This document shows positions 16,876 through 26,107 of a stretch of 63,392 nt of DNA, in pieces. The notes beneath the pieces were generated by a model that worked only from the letters and a program-made list of their open reading frames with translations, was not told the origin of the DNA and ran no database searches. Made by a program: the position numbers and the translations under genes. The DNA is from Spirochaetia bacterium (GTDB lineage Bacteria > Spirochaetota > Spirochaetia > CADAEX01). The DNA lies in NCBI GenBank assembly GCA_017642445.1, contig JAGCPA010000088.1:1-63392 (forward strand), given 5' to 3'. Within the stretch, counting starts at the first letter, position 1. Every line of letters begins with the position of its first letter.

Positions 16876-18180
16876 TTAGAAAGTCTTCTTAAGGTATTCC
16901 TTAAGGGCTTCGGCAGTGTTCTCCACAACCACAGAGTGCTTCTCAAGCTTCAGGAGCCTCTCCAGGTTAGGCGGCAGAGCAGGGCGTGCACCGGTAGCCT
17001 CTTCCACAACCTCCAGGAACTTGCCCGGATGCGCGGTTGAGAGGGTGATGACAGCTGTATCCTTAGGCTGGTACTTTTCCATGTAGCGGCAGGATGCCAC
17101 ATATCCCACAGCGGTGTGCGGGTCTATGAACATCTTCTTCTCCGCATAGAAATCCTTGATAGCCTTCAGGGTATCCTCATTGGAGACCCACGCTCCCTTT
17201 ATCATCGCTCCCATCTTCTTGTAATCGTCGTTGAAAATGTATCTGAGCCGCTCGAAGTTGCTCGGGTCGCCCACATCCATTGCGTTGGAGTAGGTCTTGA
17301 AGCTTGGGTGAGGCTCGTATTTGCCCGACTCCAGGTAGAGCGGAACCTCGTTGTTCAGGTTTGTAGCTGCTATGAACTCCTTTACAGGCATTCCCCAGCA
17401 CCAGTCAAGCACGCCGGCAGTAAGGTTTCCGAAGTTTCCGCTTGGAACGCAGAATACTATGTTCTTGAACTTGGCCTTGAGCTGGTTGAAGGCGTACATA
17501 TAGTAGAAGGACTGCGGAAAGAGCCGTCCCAAGTTGATGGAGTTGGCTGATGTAAGCGGCAGATACTTCATGTCAGGGCTGGTGAAGATCTGCTTAACCA
17601 TCCGCTGACAGTCGTCGAATGATCCTTTTACCTCAAGGGCGCGGACATTCTTGACCAGTGTTGTCAGCTGTTTCTCCTGCAGAGGGCTTACACGGCCTGA
17701 TGGATAGAGGATGACTACATCTATGTTCTTCTTGTCAAAGAAGGCCTGTGCAACTGCGCTTCCGGTGTCGCCCGATGTTGCTGTCAGGATTATAGCCTTG
17801 CGGTTGTCGGCTTGGAGGAATTCCTCCATGGATGCTGCCAGGAAGCAGGCGCCGAAGTCTTTGAAAGCAGATGATGGGCCGTGGAACAGCTCCTCGATGA
17901 AGATGTTGTTGCCGGTGTCCACAATCTCGGGCTTGAAATAGAAGGCCCGGTTGCAGATCCGTGCTGCAGTCTCCCTGTCCATCTCGTCCTTCATGATGGC
18001 TGCAGTCAGCTCGATTGCAGACTCGTTGAATGGTGTATCGGCAGTCATGCTTGCATAAAGGGCTGAAAGATCCGGGGTGGAATCGGGTACGAAAAGGCCG
18101 CCCTCCGGGGAAAGACCCTGGAAAACAGCTTCCTTGAAAGTAACAACTCTATTTTTGTCTCTTGTGCTTATAAATTTCAT
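16876..18180 (-). CDS. thrC: Threonine synthase
   Basis: A 434-residue PLP enzyme that makes L-threonine from O-phosphohomoserine. The N terminus KFISTRDKNRVVTFKEAV is typical. The PLP lysine lies in SSAFKDFGA, and the phosphate-binding TSGDTGSAV is the classical motif. FCVPSGNFGN is also conserved. The start at 18180 is preferred over an ATG six codons upstream because family proteins begin MKxxSTR. TATCAT ends six bases before that ATG, suggesting a leaderless transcript. Length fits the long (fungal/E. coli-like) class. It is the only amino-acid biosynthesis enzyme in this part of the window. Confidence 0.95.
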   Translation of the reverse strand: MKFISTRDKNRVVTFKEAVFQGLSPEGGLFVPDSTPDLSALYASMTADTPFNESAIELTAAIMKDEMDRETAARICNRAFYFKPEIVDTGNNIFIEELFHGPSSAFKDFGACFLAASMEEFLQADNRKAIILTATSGDTGSAVAQAFFDKKNIDVVILYPSGRVSPLQEKQLTTLVKNVRALEVKGSFDDCQRMVKQIFTSPDMKYLPLTSANSINLGRLFPQSFYYMYAFNQLKAKFKNIVFCVPSGNFGNLTAGVLDWCWGMPVKEFIAATNLNNEVPLYLESGKYEPHPSFKTYSNAMDVGDPSNFERLRYIFNDDYKKMGAMIKGAWVSNEDTLKAIKDFYAEKKMFIDPHTAVGYVASCRYMEKYQPKDTAVITLSTAHPGKFLEVVEEATGARPALPPNLERLLKLEKHSVVVENTAEALKEYLKKTF

Positions 18181-18186
18181 ATCTTT

Positions 18187-18192
18187 ATGATA
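18187..18192 (-). promoter_or_regulatory. Likely -10 of thrC
   Basis: TATCAT on the minus strand ends six bases before the ATG at 18180; no Shine-Dalgarno sequence. The -35 is not convincing. Confidence 0.45.
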
Positions 18193-18243
18193 TATCAACT
18201 TTTATGTTTTTACTATACTTTTTCTTGAAAGAACGTTAAAATT

Positions 18244-18957
18244 ATGATGATGAACAAGATTCCAGAGATAAACAGAGCCAGAGGCTACTTTGTGTATACT
18301 TCAGATGGAAAGCGCTATCTTGATATGGCGCTGGAGGGAGGCCGCCTGATTATGGGGCACCGTCAGAAGGGGTATGCGCTGGCCCTCAAGAATGTGATTG
18401 ACAAGGGGATTCTCCCCGGATATCCGTCTCCCTATGCCTACCGGCTTAAGCAGGCTGTCAAAGCCCTGCTGGGGAAAGAGTGTTTTGTTTATCTTTTCAA
18501 GAGCGAGGAGCGGGCGAGAGAGGTGCTGGGCTCTGACCCGATAAATGACCCGATAATTTTGATCTTGCCAGTTCCTTCTGATTTTGCCCCTGGTGTCGTT
18601 GTTTCTGCCACCGAGCTTGATCTTGCCGACGAGCCTGTTTCACCTGTCATTCTTGCTGGTGCAGTAAGAGCGGTCTACAATCTTAAGGCGTTCTTGGCCG
18701 AGAGAGATTACTCGGAGTGGGAAGGCTTGGCTAGAGCCTGTGCCGAAACCCCTGATGCAAATACTGGCAAGTGGAAAATCGACCTGCCCTATATCTACCC
18801 AATGTGCGAGCCTGATGATTACCCAGCCGTATGGGATGCATTCTTTGAGGCTGGAGTTATTCTCTCTACCGATTATGACACACCTTCTCTCCTGCCTCCA
18901 TCCGGCGAGCTTTCAGAGGGAAACAGAAAGAAAGTTTTGGAGCTGCTAAAAAAATGA
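18244..18957 (+). CDS. Core-deleted class III aminotransferase-like protein
   Basis: A 237-residue protein whose first 90 residues read like a class III PLP aminotransferase (RGYFVYTSDGKRYLDM, then GHRQKG and PSPYAYRL). Its last 60 residues look like the C-terminal small domain of the same fold. Functional members are about 400-450 residues; the central PLP domain with the Schiff-base lysine is absent. At the junction sits a TGACC-repeat pair encoding DPINDPI, then a short Val/Asp-rich stretch. The frame is intact and the gene overlaps the next one by four bases, so it may be a pseudoenzyme kept for another role rather than a dying gene. Three consecutive ATG codons open it. Confidence 0.55.
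   Translation: MMMNKIPEINRARGYFVYTSDGKRYLDMALEGGRLIMGHRQKGYALALKNVIDKGILPGYPSPYAYRLKQAVKALLGKECFVYLFKSEERAREVLGSDPINDPIILILPVPSDFAPGVVVSATELDLADEPVSPVILAGAVRAVYNLKAFLAERDYSEWEGLARACAETPDANTGKWKIDLPYIYPMCEPDDYPAVWDAFFEAGVILSTDYDTPSLLPPSGELSEGNRKKVLELLKK
18534..18556. repeat. TGACC-family repeat cluster 3
   Basis: Two exact TGACCCGATAA units at a 12-base pitch inside the core-deleted aminotransferase-like gene. They encode DPINDPI at the point where the enzyme core is missing. Confidence 0.82.
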
Positions 18958-19667
18958 AGTTATTAGTCATTATCCCCACATATAACGAAATAGAGAATAT
19001 CAAGAAACTGATACCTGAAGTTTTCGGTGTAATTCCTGAGAATGCTGGAATCCTGGTGGTGGACGACGGCTCCCCCGACGGCACTGCTGATGCAGTCAAA
19101 GAGATGCTGATCAAGTATCCAGACCGGCTTTGCATTTTAGAGCGTAACGGAAAACAGGGGCTTGCAACCGCCTATATAACAGGGTTCAAGTGGGGCATGG
19201 AGCATGGCTTTGATGTGCTGTGCGAGATGGATGCCGATTTCTCACATAAACCAGAATATCTGTCCAAGCTTTACGAGGCAATCCAGACCTATGATGTTGC
19301 AATCGGCTCCCGGAATATCAAAGGGGGCAGCGTTGAGAACTGGTCTTTCCTCCGCAATCTTATCTCCAAGGGTGGATCCCTCTATTCGCGGATTGTGCTG
19401 GGTGTAAAAGTCAAGGATCTTACTGGCGGCTATAACATGTGGCGGAAAGAGGCTTTGGATAAGATAGGGCTAGATTCCATAATCTCAAGGGGCTACAGCT
19501 TCCAGATAGAGATGAAGGCAAAGGCCGAGAAGCGGGGATGCTCCATAAAGGAGATCCCTATAGTGTTCCCCGACAGGGTGCTGGGAGTGTCAAAGATGAG
19601 CCAGGGTATTTTCCTCGAGGCTCTGGCCAACGTGTGGAAGGTGCGCAAGTGTTTAAAAAATTCTTAA
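18954..19667 (+). CDS. Dolichol-phosphate-mannose-synthase-like GT2
   Basis: A 237-residue GT-A enzyme with IIPTYNEIENI, VDDGSPDGTAD and EMDADFSHKPE, which closely match DPM1-type polyprenol monophosphomannose synthases. There is no C-terminal membrane anchor. It would transfer a hexose, probably mannose, from GDP-sugar to a polyprenyl phosphate. A GtrA-family gene overlaps its 3' end, giving a second enzyme/GtrA pair in this window besides 8143-9469. It is coupled by a four-base overlap to the aminotransferase-like gene upstream. Confidence 0.88.
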   Translation: MKLLVIIPTYNEIENIKKLIPEVFGVIPENAGILVVDDGSPDGTADAVKEMLIKYPDRLCILERNGKQGLATAYITGFKWGMEHGFDVLCEMDADFSHKPEYLSKLYEAIQTYDVAIGSRNIKGGSVENWSFLRNLISKGGSLYSRIVLGVKVKDLTGGYNMWRKEALDKIGLDSIISRGYSFQIEMKAKAEKRGCSIKEIPIVFPDRVLGVSKMSQGIFLEALANVWKVRKCLKNS

Positions 19668-20035
19668 AGTTCGGAATTACCGGCGGGCTGGGGACAGTAA
19701 CCAACCTTATCCTCTTCTTCATCCTTGCAGACAAGATGCAGTTTCCTCCTAGCCCGGTGAGCGCTTTCTGCTTCTTGATTGCAGGAACCCAGAACTATCT
19801 TATAAACCATCTGTGGACATTCAAGGTTGAAAGCAGGGGAACAAAGCCGTCGTTCTCCCTGTGGACAAAGTTCATGGTCTCTTCCTTGTTCGGTCTGGCT
19901 ATAAATCTTATCACCTTGAACCTGCTGCTCTATTTCTTCAGCTGGCCATATAAGACTATCCCCCAGGCATTGGGAATCCTGGCCGGAATGGGAGTCAATT
20001 TCCTGTTCTCAAATTTCCTGGTCTTCAGATCTTAA
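19649..20035 (+). CDS. GtrA-family membrane protein
   Basis: About 128 residues from a GTG inside the end of the upstream gene, with GGAAGGTG five bases before it. It has four hydrophobic segments. The motif NYLINHLWTF lies between helices two and three, as in GtrA proteins, and FLFSNFLVF closes the protein. It presumably helps translocate the polyprenyl-linked sugar made by the preceding enzyme. The gene ends nine bases before the convergent copper ATPase gene. Confidence 0.85.
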   Translation: MFKKFLKFGITGGLGTVTNLILFFILADKMQFPPSPVSAFCFLIAGTQNYLINHLWTFKVESRGTKPSFSLWTKFMVSSLFGLAINLITLNLLLYFFSWPYKTIPQALGILAGMGVNFLFSNFLVFRS

Positions 20036-20044
20036 GGCAGCTTC

Positions 20045-20254
20045 TTACTGAATGCTGACTACCTTGTAGCCTTTATCCTCAACAGCTTTCTTGATCACAG
20101 CGTTACCTACATCCCCGGAGAGGGTGAGGATTGCAGTTCCTGCCTTGTGGCTCACCTCTGCAGATGCCACATTTGCCAAAGCTTCCAGAGTTTTCTTAAC
20201 ATTTGCCTCGCAGTGAGGGCACATCATCCCTTCGATATTCACAGTTTTCTTCAT
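20045..20254 (-). CDS. Possible free CopZ-like copper chaperone from an internal in-frame start
   Basis: The last 69 codons of the copper ATPase gene form a complete heavy-metal-associated domain beginning [15 protein letters not shown], just as free CopZ chaperones begin. The ATG at 20254 has AAGGAG seven bases upstream, one of the best ribosome sites in the window, although it lies inside the ATPase frame. Two products from one gene are therefore likely: the long pump and a small soluble chaperone. The alternative is that ancestral copA and copZ genes fused by loss of a stop codon and the site is a relic. Domain identity is clear; separate translation is inference. Confidence 0.5.
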   Translation of the reverse strand: MKKTVNIEGMMCPHCEANVKKTLEALANVASAEVSHKAGTAILTLSGDVGNAVIKKAVEDKGYKVVSIQ

Positions 20255-22483
20255 TTTCTTGCTCCTTTTTCCGTTCATTTTATCCTGCCCCTTGAGGCCG
20301 TACAGGTTCAGCCGCAGGGCGTTCATGCACACCGTGAAGCTTGATAGGCTCATGGCTGCGGCCCCGATCATGGGGTTCATCTTCCACCCGAAAAGTCCTG
20401 CTGCCAGCGGGATGCAGATCAGGTTGTAGAAGAAAGCCCAAAACAGGTTCTCGTGGATATTCCGCAATGTCCTGCGGCTTAAGTCTATAGCCTTGGCCAC
20501 ATCGGCCAGCGTGCTGTTCATAAGCACTATGTCGGCGCTGTCCACTGCAACATCAGCACCTGCCCCGATAGCAATTCCAATATCAGCTCTGGTAAGGGCC
20601 GGAGCATCGTTTATCCCGTCTCCGACCATCGCCACTTTTCCTTTCTCCTGCAGATCCCGTATCGCCTTCTCCTTCCCGTCGGGAAGCACCCCTGCAATCA
20701 CATCATCAACTCCCACCTGACTTCCGATAGCCCGGGCTGTGGCCTCGTTGTCGCCGGTCAGTATCACCACCTTGAGCCCCATACTTCGCATCTGGGCCAC
20801 CGCCTCGGGGGAGTCGGACTTTATCACATCTGCAACTGCAATTATTCCCAGTAACCTGCCATCCTCCTCAAAGAAAAGCGGCGTCTTTCCTGCCCTTGCC
20901 AGGCTCTCGGCCTGCTCTGCCAGGGCTTTCTCCACCGGGGCCAGGGTGCTGATGTAGGCCATACTGCCCCCGTGCATAGCCCGGCCTGCAACCACTGCTG
21001 TAACTCCGCTGCCGGACAGAGCGCTGAAGCCGGTCACCTCCGGCAGCGCTGCCCCTTGCGCCCCAGCTGCGGCTACAATAGCCTTAGCCAGTGGGTGCTC
21101 GCTCTTATTCTCCAAAGCATAAGCCTTCTCCAAAAGCTCTTTCCCGCTCACGCCCTCTGCCGGGCAGATGTCGGTGACTGTGGGTTCTCCGCGGGTTATG
21201 GTCCCTGTCTTGTCCAGGGCTACAATCTGCACCCGGCCGGCAGTTTCCAGCGCCTCGCTGGTCTTGAACAGGATGCCGTTTCTGGCACCGATTCCGTTGC
21301 CCACCATTATGGCCACCGGAGTTGCCAGTCCCAGGGCGCAGGGGCAGGAGATAACCAGCACCGAGATACCACGCGCCAGGGCGAAGCTCCAGCTTTGCCC
21401 CGCTGCCAGCCACCCGGCGGTGACTATGACCGCAATAACTATTACAGCCGGCACAAAGATGCCGGATACTTTATCTGCAATTCTGTCAATAGGGGCTTTG
21501 GTTGCCGCCGCATCGGATACCATCTTTATAATCTGGTTGAGGGTGGTATCTTTTCCCACCCGGGTGGCCTGGCATCTGATGAAGCCAGACTGGTTTATGG
21601 TGGCGGCGCTCACCCTGTCGCCGGCTCCCTTGTCCACAGGTATTGATTCTCCGGTAAGGGCAGCCTCGTTCACGGCGCTCTCTCCCTCAAGTACAACGCC
21701 ATCCACAGGGATGCTCTCTCCCGGGCGCACCACAAAGATATCGCCTATCTTGACCGCCTCTATGGGCACCTCGGTCTCTGCGCCATCCTTCAGGATTACT
21801 GCAGTCTTCGGCGCCAGCCTCATAAGGCTCTTGAGGGCGTTGGTGGTCTTTCCCTTGGACATTGCCTCCAGCATCTTGCCCACTGTGATGAGGGCAGGGA
21901 TCATTGCAGCCGACTCAAAATATAACTGCTTATGATAGAGCTCTGAGAGGGCACTGCTGCTTGCCGATGTCATCTGGAACAGGACTGCCAGGCTCCAGAG
22001 AAAGGAGACTGCGGAGCCCATGGCAACCAGGGTGTCCATATTTGGTGCGCCGTGGACCAGTGAGCCGAATCCACTGGTGAAGAATTTTCTGTTTATAGCC
22101 ATCACCACCAGGGCCAGCAGCATCTGGATCAAACCAAGTGCTATGTAGTTCTGGTGCAGGAACATCGGCAGGGGCAGGTGAAGCATGTGGTGCCCCATGG
22201 TTATGTACATCAGTACGATAAGGAAAAAGGCCGAGAGAATAAGTCTTCGCTTGAGCGCAGGGGTCTCGTGGTCCTTGAGCGCCTCTTCCTCCAGTTTTAC
22301 ACCATAGCCTGCGTTCTCCACAGCCTTGATGATATCTTCGGCAGAGGCAGTTCCTTCCACTCCCATGGAATTGGTCAGCAGGCTGACGGCGCAGCTTTCC
22401 ACCCCGGGCACCTTGGAGACAGCTTTCTCAACCCTTGCCTGGCATGCGGCGCAGCTCATCCCTGTAACAATATATTGTTCCAT
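20045..22483 (-). CDS. copA: Copper-exporting P1B ATPase with an extra C-terminal CopZ-like domain
   Basis: An 812-residue P-type ATPase. Domains in order: N-terminal heavy-metal domain with GMSCAAC (residues 8-14), transmembrane bundle, CPC (380-382) in the ion path, phosphorylation loop DKTGT (Asp424), SEHPLAKA, and the hinge [10 protein letters not shown]. These define Cu(I) export. After the last helix and a basic linker ([10 protein letters not shown]) a second heavy-metal domain with GMMCPHC ends the protein, which is unusual because these domains are normally N-terminal. The start at 22483 is preceded by GAGAGG. The linker contains a methionine with its own strong ribosome site, so the tail may also be made alone. 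Confidence 0.93.
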   Translation of the reverse strand: MEQYIVTGMSCAACQARVEKAVSKVPGVESCAVSLLTNSMGVEGTASAEDIIKAVENAGYGVKLEEEALKDHETPALKRRLILSAFFLIVLMYITMGHHMLHLPLPMFLHQNYIALGLIQMLLALVVMAINRKFFTSGFGSLVHGAPNMDTLVAMGSAVSFLWSLAVLFQMTSASSSALSELYHKQLYFESAAMIPALITVGKMLEAMSKGKTTNALKSLMRLAPKTAVILKDGAETEVPIEAVKIGDIFVVRPGESIPVDGVVLEGESAVNEAALTGESIPVDKGAGDRVSAATINQSGFIRCQATRVGKDTTLNQIIKMVSDAAATKAPIDRIADKVSGIFVPAVIVIAVIVTAGWLAAGQSWSFALARGISVLVISCPCALGLATPVAIMVGNGIGARNGILFKTSEALETAGRVQIVALDKTGTITRGEPTVTDICPAEGVSGKELLEKAYALENKSEHPLAKAIVAAAGAQGAALPEVTGFSALSGSGVTAVVAGRAMHGGSMAYISTLAPVEKALAEQAESLARAGKTPLFFEEDGRLLGIIAVADVIKSDSPEAVAQMRSMGLKVVILTGDNEATARAIGSQVGVDDVIAGVLPDGKEKAIRDLQEKGKVAMVGDGINDAPALTRADIGIAIGAGADVAVDSADIVLMNSTLADVAKAIDLSRRTLRNIHENLFWAFFYNLICIPLAAGLFGWKMNPMIGAAAMSLSSFTVCMNALRLNLYGLKGQDKMNGKRSKKMKKTVNIEGMMCPHCEANVKKTLEALANVASAEVSHKAGTAILTLSGDVGNAVIKKAVEDKGYKVVSIQ
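20262..20267 (-). promoter_or_regulatory. Internal ribosome binding site inside copA
   Basis: AAGGAG on the minus strand, seven bases before an in-frame ATG at the linker between the copper pump and its C-terminal chaperone domain. Its position and strength suggest internal initiation. Confidence 0.55.
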
Positions 22484-22491
22484 GTTGCCTC

Positions 22492-24090
22492 TCACTTAAA
22501 CCTTATTCTTCCCTGACCCTTGGGGTCTGAGTATTCGGAGGGGATTTTACCGATCTTCTGTATATATTCAGCCAGAGCCTCGCAATCAGTACCTGTCTCC
22601 ACAGGCAGAAGCTTGGCACCGGCAAAGATATGACCGCTACCATTGTTCTTGATGAAATAATCAAGACCTACCACTATGTATTTTTTATCCAGATTCAGAG
22701 GAACTCCGTTCACCTTGACATCGCTTATCCTGTAGGGACCTGCCACTCCTGTGAAGAACCCGGTGATGTCCACCTGTACAGATGATGGTATAGAGGTGTC
22801 GAGAGTATAAGTCACCCCGGAGGCATGGAGGAATCCTCCCGAATTTGCAGGCAGATTCCGGACTCCGTACTCAAGCTCATCCAGAATAGTCTTCCCGCTG
22901 ACTTCCACCACGCAGAGCTGGTTTCCAAAGGGGAGCACCGAAAGGGCATCCCTGTAGCGTATTGTTCCAGGCTCTATGTTAGTGCGGAGCCCTCCGCCGT
23001 TTATAAGGCCGATGTCGGCATTGTAGATTGCCCTGAAGGCATCTGAGACAAAATCGGCCAGGTTGGATTCCTTGGAGCGGACAATCCAGCTGCCGTCCCT
23101 GTTCTTTGCCAAGAGTGGGAAATCGACAGTTCCCAGAGGGGTCTCAAGCTTTTCTTCGTGCTGCTTCCTGATATCGGCAATAAGGTTTGTTATCTTCTCA
23201 TCAGGGTCCACGTCCAGGGCGTCCAAAAGCTCCACAGTGATCTCTCCGGAAGGATGAATAGTCGCTTTTCCCAGGTGGGCAAGCTTGGTTCCTGTCTGGG
23301 TTATGGTCACCTCTTTTCCTGTCTTATCCTTTACAATGAGGGCCGGGATTACGGAATGAGTGTGCCCGTCAATCAGCAGATCGGCTCCCTGGATATTGGC
23401 AATAAGTGCTTTGGAGGTCCATTCGTCCCGATTATTCATTTTCTCGCCCAGATGAGAGAGAATGATGACATAATCGGCACCTTCCTTGCGGGCCTGGTCT
23501 ATGGCTGTCTGCACATCCTGGTACATGGTCTGGCTTATGGCATCCCAATCAAAGCTGTAAGTCTGTTTTTCGTCAGCGTCATGGAATGTGGCCACAGAAA
23601 CCTGGATCAGCGTCTCCGGTGTGGTTACGCTCACATAAGCAACTTTCTTCTTGCCGTATTTGATGATCTTATAAGGAGGGAACACCAGATTTCCGGTCTT
23701 GAGGTCTCTGAAGTTGGAGGCGATATAGCCGCAGTCAAGCATCTTGGAGAGCTTGGTGAACTGCTTCATTCCGTAGTCGAACTCGTGGTTGCCGGGAATA
23801 GCCACATCATAGCCGGTCATGTTCAAGATTCTGATGATATCCTCGCCCTTCGAGAGTGCTCCGATTATATCCCCTTGGACAGCGTCGCCCGCATCAACCA
23901 GAGTGACATAGGGATTCTGCTCCAGAAGCTGCTTTTTATAGGAGGCAAGCTTGGCGTATCCGATATTATCGTCCACACCGCAGTGAACATCGTTTGTGTA
24001 GAGGATGACAATGTCCTGATCCTGGACTTTTCCAGCGCAGGAGATAAATAGCAGGGAGACTGCAAGCAGTATGGCAAGGAGTTTTTTCAT
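22492..24090 (-). CDS. 5'-nucleotidase/UshA-like metallophosphatase lipoprotein
   Basis: A 532-residue protein with a lipoprotein signal (lipobox FISC, Cys18). The N-terminal calcineurin-like domain has [21 protein letters not shown] and GNHEFDYG, the metal ligands of UshA/NadN-type enzymes. The C-terminal substrate domain has [12 protein letters not shown], also typical. It would strip phosphate from nucleotides in the periplasm to feed nucleoside uptake; the pyrimidine phosphorylase at 34286 could use the products. TAGACT ends six bases before the ATG, pointing to a leaderless mRNA. It lies nine bases upstream of the copper ATPase on the same strand. Confidence 0.9.
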   Translation of the reverse strand: MKKLLAILLAVSLLFISCAGKVQDQDIVILYTNDVHCGVDDNIGYAKLASYKKQLLEQNPYVTLVDAGDAVQGDIIGALSKGEDIIRILNMTGYDVAIPGNHEFDYGMKQFTKLSKMLDCGYIASNFRDLKTGNLVFPPYKIIKYGKKKVAYVSVTTPETLIQVSVATFHDADEKQTYSFDWDAISQTMYQDVQTAIDQARKEGADYVIILSHLGEKMNNRDEWTSKALIANIQGADLLIDGHTHSVIPALIVKDKTGKEVTITQTGTKLAHLGKATIHPSGEITVELLDALDVDPDEKITNLIADIRKQHEEKLETPLGTVDFPLLAKNRDGSWIVRSKESNLADFVSDAFRAIYNADIGLINGGGLRTNIEPGTIRYRDALSVLPFGNQLCVVEVSGKTILDELEYGVRNLPANSGGFLHASGVTYTLDTSIPSSVQVDITGFFTGVAGPYRISDVKVNGVPLNLDKKYIVVGLDYFIKNNGSGHIFAGAKLLPVETGTDCEALAEYIQKIGKIPSEYSDPKGQGRIRFK

Positions 24091-24096
24091 GCTTAT

Positions 24097-24102
24097 AGTC
24101 TA
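24097..24102 (-). promoter_or_regulatory. Possible -10 of the 5'-nucleotidase gene
   Basis: TAGACT on the minus strand ends six bases before the ATG at 24090. The -35 is weak (TGGTAA at 17 bases). Confidence 0.35.
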
Positions 24103-24135
24103 ATATTTATTTGGAATTTTTACCAGTATAAATAA

Positions 24136-24852
24136 CTACATCTCTTTCCATGTGTACTCGGCTTCGGTGTCGAAGTGGAAGATGCAGTCGTGCTCTGGGG
24201 AGTCCACGATGATCGCTCTGTTGCCGTTCTTGGTGAGGAAGCAGGGGTTGGGGCGGATTTCGGTGTGGCCTACCACCTGGCCTTTGTACTTGCCGTCAGC
24301 GGTCCACATGTCAGAAAGAAGACTCCGTGGACGCACCCATGTGGGCGGGCTGTAGATGCTGTCGCCGTATGAGTTGGTGCAGTAGGGGCCGAAGTCGAAA
24401 ATCTTATAACGTCCCGCGTGGAAGATGCCGTTGATTTCGGCTAACACATCGGTTGCTTTATCAATTCCATAGATCGAGAGCCATGTCTTGGTGATACCAG
24501 CGTGGGAGAATAACCAACCGTCAAACTCCGTGACCATGTCAAAAAGCTCGATATTATAGTTGATGATGGACCATATCTCTGTGGCGTAATCCCACTGATG
24601 ATCTGAGACATAAGGATCCGAGATATATGAGAGGTCGTGGTTTCCCATCAGCACTGTCACCTTGTCGGGATACTTCTTCTTGGCTTCGAAGATTGCCTGC
24701 AGGTTCTCCATCTGGTCGGGCTGCCTGTTGTCCCAGGAATCCACATAGTCCCCCAGGAAGACAATGGCATCGGTCTTTGCCAGCTCTTCGGGTTCAAAAG
24801 CTTTCTCCCAGTGGTGAGTGCCGTGTACATCGGGAATCACAGTGATCTTCAT
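24136..24852 (-). CDS. Calcineurin-like phosphoesterase
   Basis: About 238 residues. The metal site motifs are clear: IPDVHG, FLGDYVDSWD and MGNHD, followed by FSHAGIT. This is the layout of the PPP/Ap4A-hydrolase-like metallophosphoesterases. No signal peptide, so cytoplasmic. The start at 24852 is chosen because the beta strand KITVIPDVHG follows at once and because a perfect TATAAT ends six bases before it; an ATG twelve codons upstream is in frame. Substrate unknown (dinucleoside polyphosphate or phosphoprotein are possible). Confidence 0.8.
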   Translation of the reverse strand: MKITVIPDVHGTHHWEKAFEPEELAKTDAIVFLGDYVDSWDNRQPDQMENLQAIFEAKKKYPDKVTVLMGNHDLSYISDPYVSDHQWDYATEIWSIINYNIELFDMVTEFDGWLFSHAGITKTWLSIYGIDKATDVLAEINGIFHAGRYKIFDFGPYCTNSYGDSIYSPPTWVRPRSLLSDMWTADGKYKGQVVGHTEIRPNPCFLTKNGNRAIIVDSPEHDCIFHFDTEAEYTWKEM

Positions 24853-24858
24853 GAGCAA

Positions 24859-24864
24859 ATTATA
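24859..24864 (-). promoter_or_regulatory. -10 of the phosphoesterase gene
   Basis: A perfect TATAAT on the minus strand ends six bases before the ATG at 24852; no ribosome site and no good -35. Confidence 0.5.
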
Positions 24865-24877
24865 GCATGATTTCTGC

Positions 24878-24906
24878 TTGTCGGACATAAGTTTCCAGTT
24901 TATACT
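24878..24906 (+). promoter_or_regulatory. Promoter of the CDF transporter gene
   Basis: TTGTCG (24878-24883), 17 bases, TATACT (24901-24906), then six bases to the ATG. It is divergent from the phosphoesterase promoter. Confidence 0.6.
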
Positions 24907-24912
24907 TCTCTC

Positions 24913-26040
24913 ATGGCAGATATTTCAAAAGATATTGAGAACCGCGACAGAGTGATTGTCCGGACAAGTGTTATCGGCATCGTGGCTAATATTTTTCTTG
25001 CGGCGTTCAAGGCTGTGGTGGGGATTGTCTCAAACTCCATCGCTGTTGTGCTGGATGCGGTGAACAACCTGTCAGATGCCCTCTCTTCGGTCATCACAAT
25101 CGTAGGAACCAAGCTGGCAGGAAAGCTCCCTGATAAGAAGCACCCTCTGGGCTACGGCCGTATCGAGTATCTGAGTGCAATGATCGTGTCTGCTATCGTG
25201 CTCTATGCCGGTATCACCGCACTGGTGGAGTCTATCAAGAAAATCATCCACCCCGAGAAGGCCGATTATTCCGCTGTTGCCCTGATCATCATTTCTATGG
25301 CTGTTGTGGTAAAGCTGCTGCTGGGCCGCTATGTGAAGGCGAAAGGGAAGGCTGTCAATTCCAGCGCTCTGGTTGCCTCTGGTTCCGATGCCCTGTTTGA
25401 CGCGATCCTCTCGGCTTCGGTCCTTGCCTCCGCCGTATTCTTCCTCCTCACTGGAATTTCTCTTGAGGACTATGTGGGTGTCCTGATCTCCATAATGATT
25501 CTGAAGGCCGGCTACGAGATGATCACCGAGACTTTGGATGACATCTTGGGAAAGAGGGCTGACAAGGAGACCAGTATCCAGATAAAGAAGCTGCTGGTGG
25601 AAGAGCCCGAGGTGAGGGGTGCCTTTGACCTGATAATCAATGACTATGGACCTAACAAAAATTATGCCTCTGTTCATCTTGAGCTGCCTGACACCATGAC
25701 TGTGGACCAGGTTGATGAGCTGACCCGCCGTGTGCAGGTGAAGGTGTACAGGGAGACCGGAGTCATCCTGACTGGAGTAGGCGTTTATTCCTTCAATACT
25801 AAGGATGATGAGGCGGCGAAGATCCGCAATACTATATTTGAGGCTGTCATGTCCCACGACTGGGCCCTGCAGTTCCACGGCTTCTATGTGGACACCAAGG
25901 CCAAGACCATGCGGTTTGATGTGGTGATGAGCTTTGATATAACCCCGGATGAGGGGCTTAAGATTCTCTATGACGAGGTTGGCAAGCTCTACCCCGATTA
26001 TTCCGTCCAGATTGTTGCAGATGTGGATGTGTCAGATTGA
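24913..26040 (+). CDS. Cation diffusion facilitator transporter
   Basis: A 375-residue member of the CDF family. The first 215 residues hold about six membrane helices. The metal site signature is SNSIAVVLDAVNNLSDALSS in helix two, with ASGSDALFDA (the paired aspartate) in helix five. The cytoplasmic tail contains a ferredoxin-like dimer domain and a second 75-residue domain, making it longer than the usual 300. It would export Zn, Fe, Mn or similar in exchange for protons. A TATACT -10 ends six bases before the ATG with TTGTCG seventeen bases up, so a leaderless start is likely. It is divergent from the phosphoesterase gene. Confidence 0.88.
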   Translation: MADISKDIENRDRVIVRTSVIGIVANIFLAAFKAVVGIVSNSIAVVLDAVNNLSDALSSVITIVGTKLAGKLPDKKHPLGYGRIEYLSAMIVSAIVLYAGITALVESIKKIIHPEKADYSAVALIIISMAVVVKLLLGRYVKAKGKAVNSSALVASGSDALFDAILSASVLASAVFFLLTGISLEDYVGVLISIMILKAGYEMITETLDDILGKRADKETSIQIKKLLVEEPEVRGAFDLIINDYGPNKNYASVHLELPDTMTVDQVDELTRRVQVKVYRETGVILTGVGVYSFNTKDDEAAKIRNTIFEAVMSHDWALQFHGFYVDTKAKTMRFDVVMSFDITPDEGLKILYDEVGKLYPDYSVQIVADVDVSD

Positions 26041-26049
26041 ATATTTACA

Positions 26050-26107
26050 AAAAACTCCCTTGAAAAAGTGTATTCAAAGAGCAAAAACTCCCTTGAAAAA
26101 GTGTATT
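26050..26107 (+). repeat. Tandem 25-bp direct repeat upstream of bcp
   Basis: Two identical 25-base copies start at 26050 and 26083 (33-base pitch), each holding CTCCCTTGAAAAAGTG. The second supplies the TTGAAA -35 of the bcp promoter. It may be a double operator or a duplicated promoter half. Confidence 0.8.

Noticed and set aside
18214-18219. TATACT upstream of the aminotransferase-like gene as its promoter
   Set aside because: The hexamer is plausible, but no -35 is found at 16-18 bases, so I do not list it as a promoter.
20972-21935. Long open frames on the + strand opposite the copper ATPase
   Set aside because: They are antisense to a gene with full P-type ATPase motifs, share no known motif, and reflect its codon bias.
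23158-24051. 297-codon open frame opposite the 5'-nucleotidase gene
   Set aside because: Antisense shadow of a clear metallophosphatase. It has no signal or motif.
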